Positions 45,648 through 55,283 of a stretch of 64,000 nucleotides of DNA are shown here, one piece after another. Source of the DNA: Aureococcus anophagefferens (lineage: Eukaryota > Sar > Pelagophyceae > Pelagomonadales > Pelagomonadaceae); the NCBI RefSeq assembly GCF_000186865.1, contig NW_008705561.1, positions 124,001-188,000 on the forward strand. The letters run 5' to 3'. Position numbers and translations under genes: made by a program. The notes under the pieces are model-generated. The model had not been told where the DNA came from. It saw nothing but the letters and a program-made list of their open reading frames with translations, and did no database searches. The number at the start of each line of letters is the position of its first letter. Position 1 is the first letter of the stretch.

Positions 45648-47864
45648 TTACGACGCGGACGCCTCGTCGACGTACTCCTCGTTCTGCTTGGCCTGGCGGC
45701 GCCAGTGGATCGACTCCTTCCGCGCGCCGAAGTTGCCGCTCTTCTCCGTGCCGTCGGACGTCTCCGTGGCCTCGTCCCAGCGCATCGACGTCGCCTTCTT
45801 GACCTTGACGGTGCTCCGGCGCTTGATGGGCGCCAACGGCTTCTTGTCGAGGCCGCCCGGCGCGCCCTGGACCTGGATGGAGCTCGCGCGGTCCAGGGGC
45901 GCGAGCGACGGCCGCCGGCCCGGGCCGGCCGCGGGCGCGTCGCCGGCGCCGTAGACGTGGAGCTTCTGGTCGTCGCGCGCCAGGGACAGGCGCACCCGGG
46001 GCTCCTCCGCCGCCTTGGCGTCGGCCCGGTCGTAGTACTCCTTGAGGTAGTGGCTCGGCTTGGGCCGGAGCTTGCCGCCGCGGCGGACCGCGTCGACGGC
46101 GTCGTACGCGAAATGCGCGCCCGCGGCCGTCGCGGCGTAGGCGTAGCGCACCCGGTCCCAGGCGTAGGCGCCGCCGCGGCCCGCGGCGCGCAGGGCCCGC
46201 GCGACGGGGTGCGCCACGGCCTTGCGGCCCTTGCGGTCGTAGCGCTGCCCGTCGGGCGCCTGGTAGACGGCCTTCTTGTCGCAGGGGAAGCAGCAGGCGA
46301 GCGTGCCGCAGGGCACGAAGAGGCAGACGAGCAGCGTCACGGGGCCGCAGTACTTGACCTCGACCTTGAGGCTGCCCGGGGGCACGCCGCCCTTGGGCTT
46401 CTCCGCCTTTTGCTTCAGCTCCGGGTGCAAATCCGCGAAGAACTTCGGCCGCCCGAAGGCGAGGTAGCGCGGCTCCGGGAGCTGGAGGTACCCGAGAGCG
46501 AAGTAGATGCCGACGGACATGACGGGCGCGTAGGGGCAGAACTTGTGGAAGAGCTTGAAGAGCGGGCTCGCGAGGTAGCGGTGGTTCCGCGACACGGACG
46601 TCCGCCGCATCGTGTCCATCTCGAAGAGCGTCAGGAAGAGGGCGTGCTGGCGGCTCAGGCCGATCTCCGGCTCGAAGACCTTGAGGATCTTGTAGCCCGC
46701 CGTCAGGGGCACGCCCTGGTCGTAGATGAGGAACGCCATGAGGCACGTCGCGGACGCGTCGAGCCCGGAGGGGCAGGACACGACGACGCGGCCGCCGCAG
46801 TCCAGCGCCTGGCGGATGAAGCGGCAGGCCATCTCGTACTCCTCGTAGAGCGTGTCCTGGGCGTCGTCGTTGTCGTTGTTCACGCGGACGCGGCAGTACA
46901 CAAAGTCGTCGGGGAAGTGGTTCGGGTAGCGCTCGCTCACGTTGACGACGTGCGTGATGTTCTCGGATCTCAGAAAGGCGTAGTTCTCCGTCGTCGACGC
47001 CGGCGCCCACCAGAGGTCGCTCATGACCTGCTTGAGCGGGTTGCCGAGCTGGAAGTGGGTGCCGCCCGCGAGCTGCGCGACGTAGACGCACTCCACGAGG
47101 GCCATGGACGCGAGGCGCCGCTCCATCTTCCGCACGCGCCGCCGCTTCTTGCGCCCGTCGTCCGCGGCCTCGTCGCCGAGGCGGTCCGCGACGAGCTCCG
47201 CCGACGCGGCCTCGAACTCGTGGGCCTGCGGCCGCGGGTCGTTCGCCATCTCGACGACCCGGGCCTCGTGCTGCTTGAGCCGGTAGCGCTTCCGGTCGAC
47301 GTAGTTCTCGTCGCGCTTCTTGCGCTCCTCGAGCCACTCGGGCACGGTCAGGCCCGCGGACCGCGCGTGGATCTTCGCGATGTCCATGGGAGTGATCTTC
47401 GGCGGGCCCGGGCCGCGGAGCGCCTTGCGCAGGGACACGCCCTTGTGGATCGTGCGCTTCTTCGCCAGGCTGATCTCCTCGCGGCGCAGGCCGGCGAAGG
47501 CCTCGGCGTAGTTGTCGAGCGTCTCGACCTTGCACGCGACGGGGTCCCAGCCGGGCATCTGCGCGCGCACGTCGGGCGGCTGCTTCTTCCGCTGGAAGAG
47601 CACGAAGGTCGCGAGGTCGCCGAGGGCGCGCGCCTCCTTGAGCGCCGATTCCAGGAGCAGGCCCTCCGTGTTGCAGCCGCACAATTTCTCCATGGCCGCG
47701 ATGTTCGAGCTGCTGCAGAGCTTGTCGTCCTGGTACTTCTGCTCCGCGGCGCGCTCGCGCTTCTTCCGCTGCTTCCGGCTCTCGACGGTCTCCTCGGGCT
47801 TGAGCGAGGCCGACGCCGTGTTCGCATGGGCGGCGCCGTGGGCGAGGCCGTGGCCGCCGGGCAT
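45648..47864 (-). CDS. Dual-specificity phosphatase-like protein, probably catalytically dead
   Basis: A 738-residue protein. Residues 20-230 are basic and helical, with KRTIHKGVSLRKALRGPGPPKITPMD and a lysine-rich KKRRRVRKMERR signal. A DSP fold follows at about 265-400: YAFLRSENITHVVNVSERYPNHF, then the loop VVVSCPSGLDASATCLMAFLIYDQG near residue 360. The loop keeps Cys and Gly but has Ser instead of His and Ala instead of the essential Arg of the HCxxGxxR motif, as in STYX-type pseudophosphatases. A hydrophobic Cys-rich stretch (VTLLVCLFVPCGTLACCFPC) near 490-510 may attach it to membranes. The rest is basic and Ser-rich. It is divergent from the SLC25 gene (120 bp). Confidence 0.75.
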   Translation of the reverse strand: MPGGHGLAHGAAHANTASASLKPEETVESRKQRKKRERAAEQKYQDDKLCSSSNIAAMEKLCGCNTEGLLLESALKEARALGDLATFVLFQRKKQPPDVRAQMPGWDPVACKVETLDNYAEAFAGLRREEISLAKKRTIHKGVSLRKALRGPGPPKITPMDIAKIHARSAGLTVPEWLEERKKRDENYVDRKRYRLKQHEARVVEMANDPRPQAHEFEAASAELVADRLGDEAADDGRKKRRRVRKMERRLASMALVECVYVAQLAGGTHFQLGNPLKQVMSDLWWAPASTTENYAFLRSENITHVVNVSERYPNHFPDDFVYCRVRVNNDNDDAQDTLYEEYEMACRFIRQALDCGGRVVVSCPSGLDASATCLMAFLIYDQGVPLTAGYKILKVFEPEIGLSRQHALFLTLFEMDTMRRTSVSRNHRYLASPLFKLFHKFCPYAPVMSVGIYFALGYLQLPEPRYLAFGRPKFFADLHPELKQKAEKPKGGVPPGSLKVEVKYCGPVTLLVCLFVPCGTLACCFPCDKKAVYQAPDGQRYDRKGRKAVAHPVARALRAAGRGGAYAWDRVRYAYAATAAGAHFAYDAVDAVRRGGKLRPKPSHYLKEYYDRADAKAAEEPRVRLSLARDDQKLHVYGAGDAPAAGPGRRPSLAPLDRASSIQVQGAPGGLDKKPLAPIKRRSTVKVKKATSMRWDEATETSDGTEKSGNFGARKESIHWRRQAKQNEEYVDEASAS

Positions 47865-47984
47865 GGCGCTCTCACAACATCGTGTTAGCGCTCGAGGTCG
47901 TTTTTGAAGTGCAACGTAACCTTACAGATCCAAGCGCGCTTTGTGTCAGCCGCACGTCGTGGGAGGCGCCCGCCCGCTCCCGGG

Positions 47985-49004
47985 ATGTCGGAGATGTCGG
48001 CGACGTCCCCCAGGATGCCCCCGGCGTTCCTGCCGGCCCTGGAGACCCCCGAGGTCCTCGCGTATCGCCACGCCTACCAGGCCCACAGAAAAGGGGAGGC
48101 GCGGGGCTCCAAGGATAAGTGGCTGAGCGCCTGGGCGCCGACGCGGGGCGCGCGGGGCGGCGCCGGGGCGGCGGCGGACGCGACGTCGACCCTCGCGCCC
48201 CTCGGCGACGCCGTCGACCGCTGGCTCGCGCGGCGGGACACGACGACGCGGACGAACGCGCGGCTCGTCTCGCGCGCGGCGCTGCCCGAGGGCCTCGACG
48301 CCGCGTCCGAGGCCGCGCCGCGCCGGTTCCAGGGCCTCGCCCTCTTCGCCGGGTCGGCGTTGGCCGGCGGCATCGCGACCTTCTGCACGCACCCCCTGGA
48401 CACGATGCTCGTGCGGCGCCAGTGCGGCCAGGCCGGGGGCCTCCTCGCCGCGGGCTTGTGGCGCGGCGTCGTCCCCGCGACCGCGGGCGGCTTCCTCTTC
48501 TTCGGCCAGATGCAGTTCACCTACGGCCTGCTCGTGGGCGCGGGCCTCGGCCCCGCCGCCGCGGGCGCGGCGTCGGGTTTGGGCGATGCGCTGCTCCGGG
48601 GCCCGATCGAGTCGATCAAGAACCTGCGGCAGACGGGCTGCGTCATCGCGAACAGCGGCCTCAGCCGGCTGCTGGTCAAGGGCACGGCGGCCATGGCCTG
48701 CCGCGAGATCCCGGGCAACGCCGTCTACTTCGCGGCCTTCGCGACGGCCATGGAGGCGCAGAAGCGCGGGCCGGACACGTTCGCGGGCAACGCGATCGCC
48801 GGCGCGTGCGCGGGCACCGCGTGGGCCCTCCTCCTCCACCCCGTCGACGCGCTCCGCGTCCAGTACGTGACGGACAAGCCCCTCCAGCTCACCTACCGCG
48901 GCATCGGCCCGGCCATCGTGAGAACGAGCATGTCCGCGACGGTCTACTTCGCCATGCTCGGCCAGATCCGGCGCTGGTACGAGGGCCTCGACGACTGCTG
49001 CTGA
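47985..49004 (+). CDS. Mitochondrial carrier family (SLC25) transporter
   Basis: Inner-membrane exchange carrier of three repeats. The 339-residue protein has an N-terminal extension of about 115 residues without clear motifs. The three signature motifs are CTHPLDTMLVRRQ, RGPIESIKNLRQT and LHPVDALRVQY; the last two deviate from PxD/ExxR/K in places, so the salt-bridge network is incomplete. Helices include LFAGSALAGGIATFC and AIAGACAGTAWALLL. The substrate cannot be read from the sequence; the short spacing in repeat 2 is reminiscent of carriers of the Mme1/SLC25A-orphan type, but this is weak. Confidence 0.82.
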   Translation: MSEMSATSPRMPPAFLPALETPEVLAYRHAYQAHRKGEARGSKDKWLSAWAPTRGARGGAGAAADATSTLAPLGDAVDRWLARRDTTTRTNARLVSRAALPEGLDAASEAAPRRFQGLALFAGSALAGGIATFCTHPLDTMLVRRQCGQAGGLLAAGLWRGVVPATAGGFLFFGQMQFTYGLLVGAGLGPAAAGAASGLGDALLRGPIESIKNLRQTGCVIANSGLSRLLVKGTAAMACREIPGNAVYFAAFATAMEAQKRGPDTFAGNAIAGACAGTAWALLLHPVDALRVQYVTDKPLQLTYRGIGPAIVRTSMSATVYFAMLGQIRRWYEGLDDCC

Positions 49005-49067
49005 CGCGCGCGCGCGCCCCATCCCGAGCGGCCGGCCCTTTGGAAGCGGCGGCCCTTTCGTTCTAAC

Positions 49068-50339
49068 TTAGTATGTCAGAGCGCGGCGGCCGGGCACGGC
49101 GAAGACGGCGCAGTCGACGAGGTCCTCGCTCGCGAAGGCCGCGATGTCGCCGGCGGCGAGCCCCGGGCAGGGGAAGAGGCGCACCGTGAGGGGCTTGTCG
49201 TGGCGGAACGCGAGCGCGCCCGTGTCGCGGAGGAGCGCGGCGACGTCGCTCTCGGGGCAGTCGCCGGGCACGGGGACGCAGTCGAGGCCGATGCCGCAGA
49301 CGCAGGAGCACTGGAGCAACGTGTAGATGTCGAGCTGGCCCCGGCCCGCGGCGGCGGCGAGGCCCTCGTCCTCGAGGCAGCTCAGCATGAGGCCGCTGAA
49401 GCCGACGAGCGGCGCGCCGCGCGGCGACTTGAACATGCGCGCCAGGAGCGCCGCGGCCTCGACCGTGCCCGCGGCGCCGACGCGGGGCACGCCCAGCGCC
49501 GCGAAGAGGTCGCAGATGGACACGTCGCGGCAGGGCGCCGGCGACGCGTCGACGCCCGCGAACGCGACCTGCCGCGCGGCCGCCGCGGCCTCCGCGGCCT
49601 CGACGAGCGGCGCGACGTGGGCCTCGACGGCGTCGCGCACGCGGCCGAACGCGCGCCGCAGCGCCGCGGACCGCTCCGGCGCCGCGACGGCCCCGAGGTC
49701 CTCCGCGCGGAGCTCCCGGAGGATGAGGCCGCCGTGCTCGAGGCCCACGGCGAAGCTCTCGCCGTTCTCCCGCAGGTTGTAGGCCGCGGGGAAGTAGGGG
49801 ATGCCCGGCCCGCAGTTGAAGTTCGCCGTGAAATTGAAGTTCCCCTCGCCGCGGGGCGTCGTCGCCGCGAGCGCGGCGACGCACGCCGCCGCCGCGTCGC
49901 AGAGCGCCGCGTCCGCGAGCCCCAGGTCGTCGCCGGGCACGTTGACGCAGACGTTGCACAGGTCCCCGTACTCGGCGATCATCGCCGGCACGAGGGCGAG
50001 CTCCTCGGCGGTCCGCGCCGCGCCGACGGCGCACCGGACGCGCGACGCGCCGTCGTCGAGCTCCGAGAGGCACCCCTGGAGCACGCCGAGCCCCGCGAGC
50101 GCCGTCTCCGCCGACGAGCAGTTGAGGAACTCGCCGAAGGGGTTCGTCACGATGCGGCACGACTGCACGTCGTAGCCCAGGCCCCGGTACGCCGCGCTGA
50201 GCTCCGAGAGGAGCCGCCCGGCCTCGCCGAGGCTCCAGTTCCAGGTCTGCGTGTCCGGCTCGAGGACCACGAAGCGCGTGATGGCCCGCACGCGCACGAG
50301 CGTCCTGTCCTCCTCCTCGAGCACGACCGCCGCAACCAT
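49068..50339 (-). CDS. DUF711 (UPF0210) family protein
   Basis: A 423-residue soluble protein of the DUF711 family, which is found in bacteria, archaea and algae and has an unknown reaction; structural relatives are glycyl-radical-like barrels without the radical. The family block FNFTANFNCGPGIPYFPAAYN lies near residue 165-185, followed by GESFAVGLEHGGLIL. Other conserved-looking parts are VRAITRFVVL at the N-terminus, GLMLSCLEDEGLA and the ending CAVFAVPGRRALTY. The start at 50339 gives the expected length. It converges on the SLC25 gene. Confidence 0.8.
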   Translation of the reverse strand: MVAAVVLEEEDRTLVRVRAITRFVVLEPDTQTWNWSLGEAGRLLSELSAAYRGLGYDVQSCRIVTNPFGEFLNCSSAETALAGLGVLQGCLSELDDGASRVRCAVGAARTAEELALVPAMIAEYGDLCNVCVNVPGDDLGLADAALCDAAAACVAALAATTPRGEGNFNFTANFNCGPGIPYFPAAYNLRENGESFAVGLEHGGLILRELRAEDLGAVAAPERSAALRRAFGRVRDAVEAHVAPLVEAAEAAAAARQVAFAGVDASPAPCRDVSICDLFAALGVPRVGAAGTVEAAALLARMFKSPRGAPLVGFSGLMLSCLEDEGLAAAAGRGQLDIYTLLQCSCVCGIGLDCVPVPGDCPESDVAALLRDTGALAFRHDKPLTVRLFPCPGLAAGDIAAFASEDLVDCAVFAVPGRRALTY

Positions 50340-50435
50340 CTTGACTTAGGCAGCCCACATCGCGACGTTTCAATGTGGGAGAAACGTTTCCTTCAACTTC
50401 GGCCCCCCCCCCCTCCCCGGACGGACGCAGTCGGG

Positions 50436-50464
50436 CGCGCATCCCCTTCAATAACTAGTCCAAC
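50436..50464. repeat. Dispersed short repeat, copy 2
   Basis: Reverse complement of 27895-27922 over 22 exact bases. It lies just past the stop of the GT41-GT25 gene. Confidence 0.75.
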
Positions 50465-50467
50465 TTC

Positions 50468-53158
50468 TTATCGGTCGCTGGGGATCTCGTCGGGCCGCGC
50501 GACCTTGGGCACGGGCGGCATGGCGTGGGAGTGGACGGGCTTGGCGACGCCCCCGAAGTCCGCCGTGCCCCAGATGTTGGAGGGCAGGGCGTCGGCGTCG
50601 TCCGGGACGCGCATGTCGAGCTGGCCCGCGTTGTCGACGAAGCCCTTCGCGTCGACGCAGCGGACGTCGAGGAGGCCCCGGGACCCCCAGTCCGCGACCA
50701 TGCAGTCGATGGGCGCGTAGACCTCCTCCGTCTCGATCAGCCGCCGGAGCTTCTCCGCGCCCCGCTTCGAGACGACGTAGGCCAGGAGGCACCACGTCCG
50801 GAAGCCCGGCGTCGTCGACACGCGGAACCGGTTCGGATCGTCCGCGACGCGCGGCGGCGACGGCCAGTGGTCCGGGTAGACGTAGAGGTAGCACACGTCG
50901 AAGGGTTCGCCGCGGACGACGTCGTCGACGGCCCGGCGGAACGCGTCCGCGCCCGCGGGAAAGCGCGCGTCGTCCTCGAGAACCACGAAGTGCGGCTTCG
51001 GGCAGGCGGAGAAGCGCCGCCAGAGCGACGCGTGGGAGCACAGGCACGCGACCTGCCCCACCGTCGCCTGCCAGACGTCCGTCGCGAGCGTGATCCCCAG
51101 GTCCTTGATGGCCTGGCCCACCGCGTCCGGCGCGCCGCCCTCGACGGCTTTAAACCGCTTGATCTCCGGCGCCGCGGCCGCGAGCCGTTCAAAGTTCTCC
51201 ACGCGCCGCGCCGCGCTCGCCAACACGATGCAGTGGGCGCTGTCCACGAGCGGCGGCACGTCGATGTCGCCGCCCGCGCCGTCGCCCAGGGCCGCCGCGA
51301 GCGCGCGCCGGAATCCGTCCGCCCACCTCCGGCCGCTCCACAGCGGCGCGTCGACGCGGCCCCGCCGCAGCGCGACGGACAGCGCGCGCCGCCGGTCGCC
51401 GCCGCGGGCGAGGGCGATCGCGACCTCGGCGTAGGCCGCGCCCCAGTCCGTGGCGACGAGGGGTTTCGCGATCTCGGGGTACCGCGTCGCCGCCAGCGTC
51501 GCCGACGCGCCGACGCGCGACGCCCACCGCGGCTCGTCGTCGCAGAGCGCCGTCACGAGGGGCACGCCGGCCCAGGCGTAGTCGCAGGCCAGCGTGTGCG
51601 AGTTGTAGTGGCGCGTGTCCAGGGCCAGGTCCGCGTGGCGGAGTCGCTCGAGGTGCTGGGGGCGGCTCGCCGGCCCCGCGAACGCGACCCGCTCCGTCGC
51701 CTCGGCGAGGCCGCCGGGCAGCAGCGCCGCCGCGCGCCGCAGCGCCCGATCCCGCAGACTCTCGCCGTCGCCCGTCGCCGGCGCGTAGAGCCAGAGCACG
51801 GCGTCGACGGGCTCGGCGCCGTCCGCCGGGTGCGCGAGGTCCCGGACCACTCCCACCCAGCCGTCGAAGCCGTCGCGGTCGACCTTGTGCGGCCGGTTCA
51901 TGCAGGCGAGCACGACGGCGCCGTCCCGCAGGCCGTGGTCGCTCCGCGCCGTCCTGACGCCGTCGAGCTCGTGGCGCTTGTACGCCTCGGCGTCGCCGAC
52001 GAAGTACGTGCGCGGGAGCCGCAGCGCGCCGTGGTCGCCCGCCCCCCAGCCCGCGGCGGTTTTCAGGTGTTCCGGCGCCACGACACCATCACAGAGGCAC
52101 CAGTCGAAGATGCCCGCGCCGCCCATGGGCGCGGGCGTGCCCAGCGCGCCCTGGATCTGGACCCTCGCCGGCCGATGCGCGAGGACTTGCGCGACGTCGG
52201 ACGAGCCCGCGTGGCCGCACATGTCCACGAGGACGTCGACCTTCAAATCCCGGATCGCCGCCGCGATGGCCAGCGGCGACGCCGCGTGGCCCTCGACGAC
52301 GACGTCCGCGGAGAGCTCCGCCCGTTCGCGCTCCACCGAGCCGTCGGCGGCGCACATCGTCACGAGGACGATCTTCTCAAAGTCGGCGTCGTCGAGGGCG
52401 ACGAGCGCCGACGGCAGGAGCTGGGACAGCGGGTGGGCGCCGTTGGCGTCGGGTGTCAGGAACGCGACGCGCGGCGCGCCCGCGCGGCCCGGGATTTCGC
52501 GATTTCGGCCGCCGGGCCGCGACGCCGCCGCCGCGGGCTTCGCGTCGCCGAGCGCCGCGACCTCGGCCTTCGCCGCTTCCACCGCCGCGTCGAGCGCCGC
52601 GCGGCTCCGCCGCGCGCAGGCCTCGCCGCTCACGTTCAAAGCTAGAGCGGCGAACGCCGCGACGGCGTCGGCCGCGACGAGCGCCTCGGCCTCCGCGGTC
52701 TCGTCCGCGTCGCCGTCGAAGCCGCGCCAGGTGGACCGGCTCGCGCGGAGCTTCAAAGCCCGCCGCCGGTCCGTCGCGCCGCCGCGCCGGATGCCCTCGA
52801 CGCACGCGTCGAAGACGCCGTCCCAGTCCTCGGCGTCCGCGCGAAGCGCCGCGAGCGCGTCGCAGGGGCCCGCGTCCTCCGGCGCCGCGTCGCGCCGCGC
52901 CTCGAAGACGCGCGCGAAGGCGCGCAGCAGCGGCGGCGGCAGGTCGCCGCGCCGGGCGTCCCGGCGCCTAAGGTCCAGCAGCAGCGCCTCGGCGCCGTCG
53001 ACGTCGCCGCCGTCGAGGAGCTGCAGCGACTGCGCGATGCCCTCCTGGAGCGACGGCACTTCGCCGCCGCCCTGGAGTCGCACGAGGCGCGCGACGTGGT
53101 GCGTCTGTGAGCGTAGCGCATTAGTCGTCAGAACGACCGCAAGGAGTCGAGCTGCCAT
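50468..53158 (-). CDS. Two-domain glycosyltransferase: OGT-like GT41 fused to GT25
   Basis: An 896-residue protein with a short hydrophobic start (MAARLLAVVLTTNA). The first 220 residues are helical, possibly degenerate TPR. The GT41 domain follows (about 225-600): RVAFLTPDANGAHPLSQLL keeps the OGT active-site His, VDMCGHAGSSDVAQVLAHRPARVQIQGALG matches the DUF/GT41 block, MNRPHKVDRDG keeps the UDP-contacting Lys, and DTRHYNSHTLACDYAWAGVPLVT matches the nucleotide loop. From about 640 a GT25 domain begins (HCIVLASAARRVENFERL, HFVVLEDDARFP, then YVVSKRGAEKL), as in collagen and LPS galactosyl/glucosyltransferases. A secretory location is inferred. The frame is open to 53335; the ATG at 53158 was chosen for the hydrophobic start. 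Confidence 0.82.
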   Translation of the reverse strand: MAARLLAVVLTTNALRSQTHHVARLVRLQGGGEVPSLQEGIAQSLQLLDGGDVDGAEALLLDLRRRDARRGDLPPPLLRAFARVFEARRDAAPEDAGPCDALAALRADAEDWDGVFDACVEGIRRGGATDRRRALKLRASRSTWRGFDGDADETAEAEALVAADAVAAFAALALNVSGEACARRSRAALDAAVEAAKAEVAALGDAKPAAAASRPGGRNREIPGRAGAPRVAFLTPDANGAHPLSQLLPSALVALDDADFEKIVLVTMCAADGSVERERAELSADVVVEGHAASPLAIAAAIRDLKVDVLVDMCGHAGSSDVAQVLAHRPARVQIQGALGTPAPMGGAGIFDWCLCDGVVAPEHLKTAAGWGAGDHGALRLPRTYFVGDAEAYKRHELDGVRTARSDHGLRDGAVVLACMNRPHKVDRDGFDGWVGVVRDLAHPADGAEPVDAVLWLYAPATGDGESLRDRALRRAAALLPGGLAEATERVAFAGPASRPQHLERLRHADLALDTRHYNSHTLACDYAWAGVPLVTALCDDEPRWASRVGASATLAATRYPEIAKPLVATDWGAAYAEVAIALARGGDRRRALSVALRRGRVDAPLWSGRRWADGFRRALAAALGDGAGGDIDVPPLVDSAHCIVLASAARRVENFERLAAAAPEIKRFKAVEGGAPDAVGQAIKDLGITLATDVWQATVGQVACLCSHASLWRRFSACPKPHFVVLEDDARFPAGADAFRRAVDDVVRGEPFDVCYLYVYPDHWPSPPRVADDPNRFRVSTTPGFRTWCLLAYVVSKRGAEKLRRLIETEEVYAPIDCMVADWGSRGLLDVRCVDAKGFVDNAGQLDMRVPDDADALPSNIWGTADFGGVAKPVHSHAMPPVPKVARPDEIPSDR

Positions 53159-53297
53159 GTCGCTTACACTGATCAGCTCATGAAGTGCTTGCTTGAACCG
53201 ATGGAGCAGCCCCGTTGCAGCCCGGCATCGCATGCGCACCAGCCAGCTCGGCCCCATAACCTTCCTGCTCCAGGCCATCGGCGTCGCGTCCCGAGTC

Positions 53298-54017
53298 ATG
53301 GCGAAGCCGACGTGCCTGCTGGACATCGACGGCACGCTGGCCGTGACGGACCATCTCTACCTCCTCGCGTTCCAGGATTTGATGGCGTCCCACGGCGTCT
53401 CCGACGTCGTCGACGCGGCCTGGTTCAAGGCCCACGTCGCGGGCAAGGTCGACGACGCCGTCTTCGCGGACGTGCTCCCGGGGACGCCGAGCGCCGACGA
53501 GCTCCGGGCCGCGAGCGCGAAGAAGGACGCGCTCTTCTGCGAGCACGTGTCGAAGACGGGCGCGACGATCGTCGAGGGCCTCGACGGCTTCCTCGGCCGG
53601 TGCCGGGCCGAGGGCGTCACCTGCGTCGCCGTGTCCAACGCCCAGCGCGGCGGCTGCGAGGCCGTCCTCGGGCAGATCGCGCGCGAGTTCCCCGAAAACG
53701 GCGCCGCGATCTCCGACCTTTTCGTGGGCGCCGAGTGCGCGCGCGCCAAGCCCTTCCCGGACCCCTACCTCGAGGCCATGGCGCGCCTCGGCGTCGAACC
53801 GAAAACCTGCGTCGTCTTCGAGGACTCGGGCACGGGCATCAAGGCCGGCGTCGCCGCGGGCGTCGCCGTCGTCGGGCTGACGACGTCCATGACCGCCGAG
53901 GCCATGCGCAGCGCCGGCGCGACGGCGACGGTCGCCGACTGGACCGAGGTCACGCCCGACTTCCTCCGCGGGCTCGTCGCGCAGCAGGCTGCCGGGCCGT
54001 CCTGCCCGCTGCTGTAA
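53298..54017 (+). CDS. HAD-superfamily hydrolase, CbbY/phosphoglycolate-phosphatase type
   Basis: A 239-residue haloacid-dehalogenase phosphatase. Motif I is CLLDIDGTLAVTD with the nucleophile Asp and acid/base Asp; motif II is CVAVSNAQ; motif III Lys is in AKPFPDPY; motif IV is FEDSGTGIKAGVAAG. A helical cap between residues 18 and 90 makes it subfamily I, like CbbY, beta-phosphoglucomutase and DL-glycerol-3-phosphatase. The small-molecule substrate is unknown. The frame is open to 53232 and beyond, but the ATG at 53298 directly precedes motif I as usual. It is divergent from the GT41-GT25 gene. Confidence 0.87.
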   Translation: MAKPTCLLDIDGTLAVTDHLYLLAFQDLMASHGVSDVVDAAWFKAHVAGKVDDAVFADVLPGTPSADELRAASAKKDALFCEHVSKTGATIVEGLDGFLGRCRAEGVTCVAVSNAQRGGCEAVLGQIAREFPENGAAISDLFVGAECARAKPFPDPYLEAMARLGVEPKTCVVFEDSGTGIKAGVAAGVAVVGLTTSMTAEAMRSAGATATVADWTEVTPDFLRGLVAQQAAGPSCPLL

Positions 54018-54062
54018 TAAAGTTCAACCTTATGGCTTAGGAACATGATGGTGGCCTGAAGG

Positions 54063-55272
54063 ATGCGGCTGCCACATCCATGGCTGCTGCTGTATGTCGC
54101 CGCCGACGCCGCGTGGACGCGGGAGGCCTGGCGCGCGTCCTGCGGCGTCGACGACGCGACGCCGGTGCCGGCGGCGCCGGCGAAGCGCTCGGTCGCCGTG
54201 CTCATCTGGGGCGAGAGCTTCCGCGACTCGCGCAAGCGCGGCGAGCGGCGGCGCTGCGGCGACGGGAGCCTCCGCGCGCAGAACGTCGTCCGCGACATGC
54301 ACGTTCGCCTCTTCGACGCGCTCGCGAGCATGGGCTACGAGTCCCGGGTCTTCGGCGTCACCGCGTCCTGCGACGGCGCGCGGCCGCCGCTCGACGCCGC
54401 GGCGGTGCTCGCGCGCTGGTACGCGCCGCGGCTCGGCGCGCCCGTGCTCGCGCTGGACCCGGAGGCGCCGGCGCGCAACGCCGCGCTCCGCGCGCGCTAC
54501 CTCTCGCTGCTGCTGCTCCGGGGCTTCGCCGCGCCGGGCGACCACGGCCACGTCCTCCAGCTCCGCTGGGACCTCCAGGCCGTCGCGTCCGAGTTCAAGC
54601 CCTGCTTCCTCGCGAGCGGCGCGCTCCTCGACTCCCACGTCTTCGGGTTCGGGCCCGAGGGCGACTGGGACCGCGTGGCGCGCGGCGTCTTTCGTGTTTT
54701 GATTAGCTTTGACCGCGATCCCCCCGCAGGTCGTGCTCGCGCCGTCTCGCTACGTGGACGCGTGGACGTGCCTCCTCGGCGCGGACCGGCCGCGCCTCGA
54801 GCCCAACGCGACCTGCACGCGCGACGGCGCGACGGCCGCCGTCGGGCGGCGCGACGCCGGCGCGGCGCCGACGTGCGTCTGCGACCCGGGCTACGTGGGG
54901 CCGCCCGTGGGCGGCGCGTGCTGGCGCCGCGACTGCCTCTGGGACGTGTGCCTCTCGGCCTTCCCGCCGGCCGCGCGCGCGCTGCCGCCGGCGTGCGCCG
55001 CCGAGGCCGCGGGCGCCAACGGCACGGGCTTCGGCGCCAAGCTCCGGCGCGGCGGCCGCGAGCAGCGGCGCTGGCGCGACGTCGCCGCCGTCGAGCCCCG
55101 CGACTGGCCCCAGCGGCACCGCGCGGCGTCGTCCGCCGCGGTGCTGCGGTCCGCGCGCGGCGTGCCCGCGCTCGCGTGCGCGGACGGCGGCGAGGCCGCG
55201 GCGCCGGGCGACGTGGGGCTCGCCGCGCGGTGCGTCTACGGCGTGGTTCGACGGGGTAAGAAGGGGGCGTGA
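54063..55272 (+). CDS. Secreted protein of unknown family, two exons
   Basis: Exon 1 is 54063-54686 and exon 2 is 54730-55272, around a 43-bp GT-AG intron (GTCTTTCGTG to CCCCCCGCAG); the product has 388 residues. It starts with a signal peptide (MRLPHPWLLLYVAADAA). The first half (SVAVLIWGESFRDSRKRGERRR, then MHVRLFDALASMGYESRVFGVTASC, and HGHVLQLRWDLQAV) suggests a Rossmann-type, glycosyltransferase-like fold. The second half has an EGF-like cysteine set, CTRDGATAAVGRRDAG then CVCDPGYVGPPVGGACW. The function is unknown. A role in glycan modification is a weak guess. Confidence 0.6.
54687..54729 (+). other. 43-bp spliceosomal intron
   Basis: Joins two phase-0 exons (DRVARG and VVLAPSRYVD). 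Donor GTCTTT, acceptor after a C-rich tract. Confidence 0.7.
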
Positions 55273-55283
55273 GCTTCTCTATG

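Noticed and set aside
46765..46785. GGGGCAGGACAC and other partial matches to the introner terminus
   Set aside because: Lie in coding sequence with no partner repeat and no target duplication.
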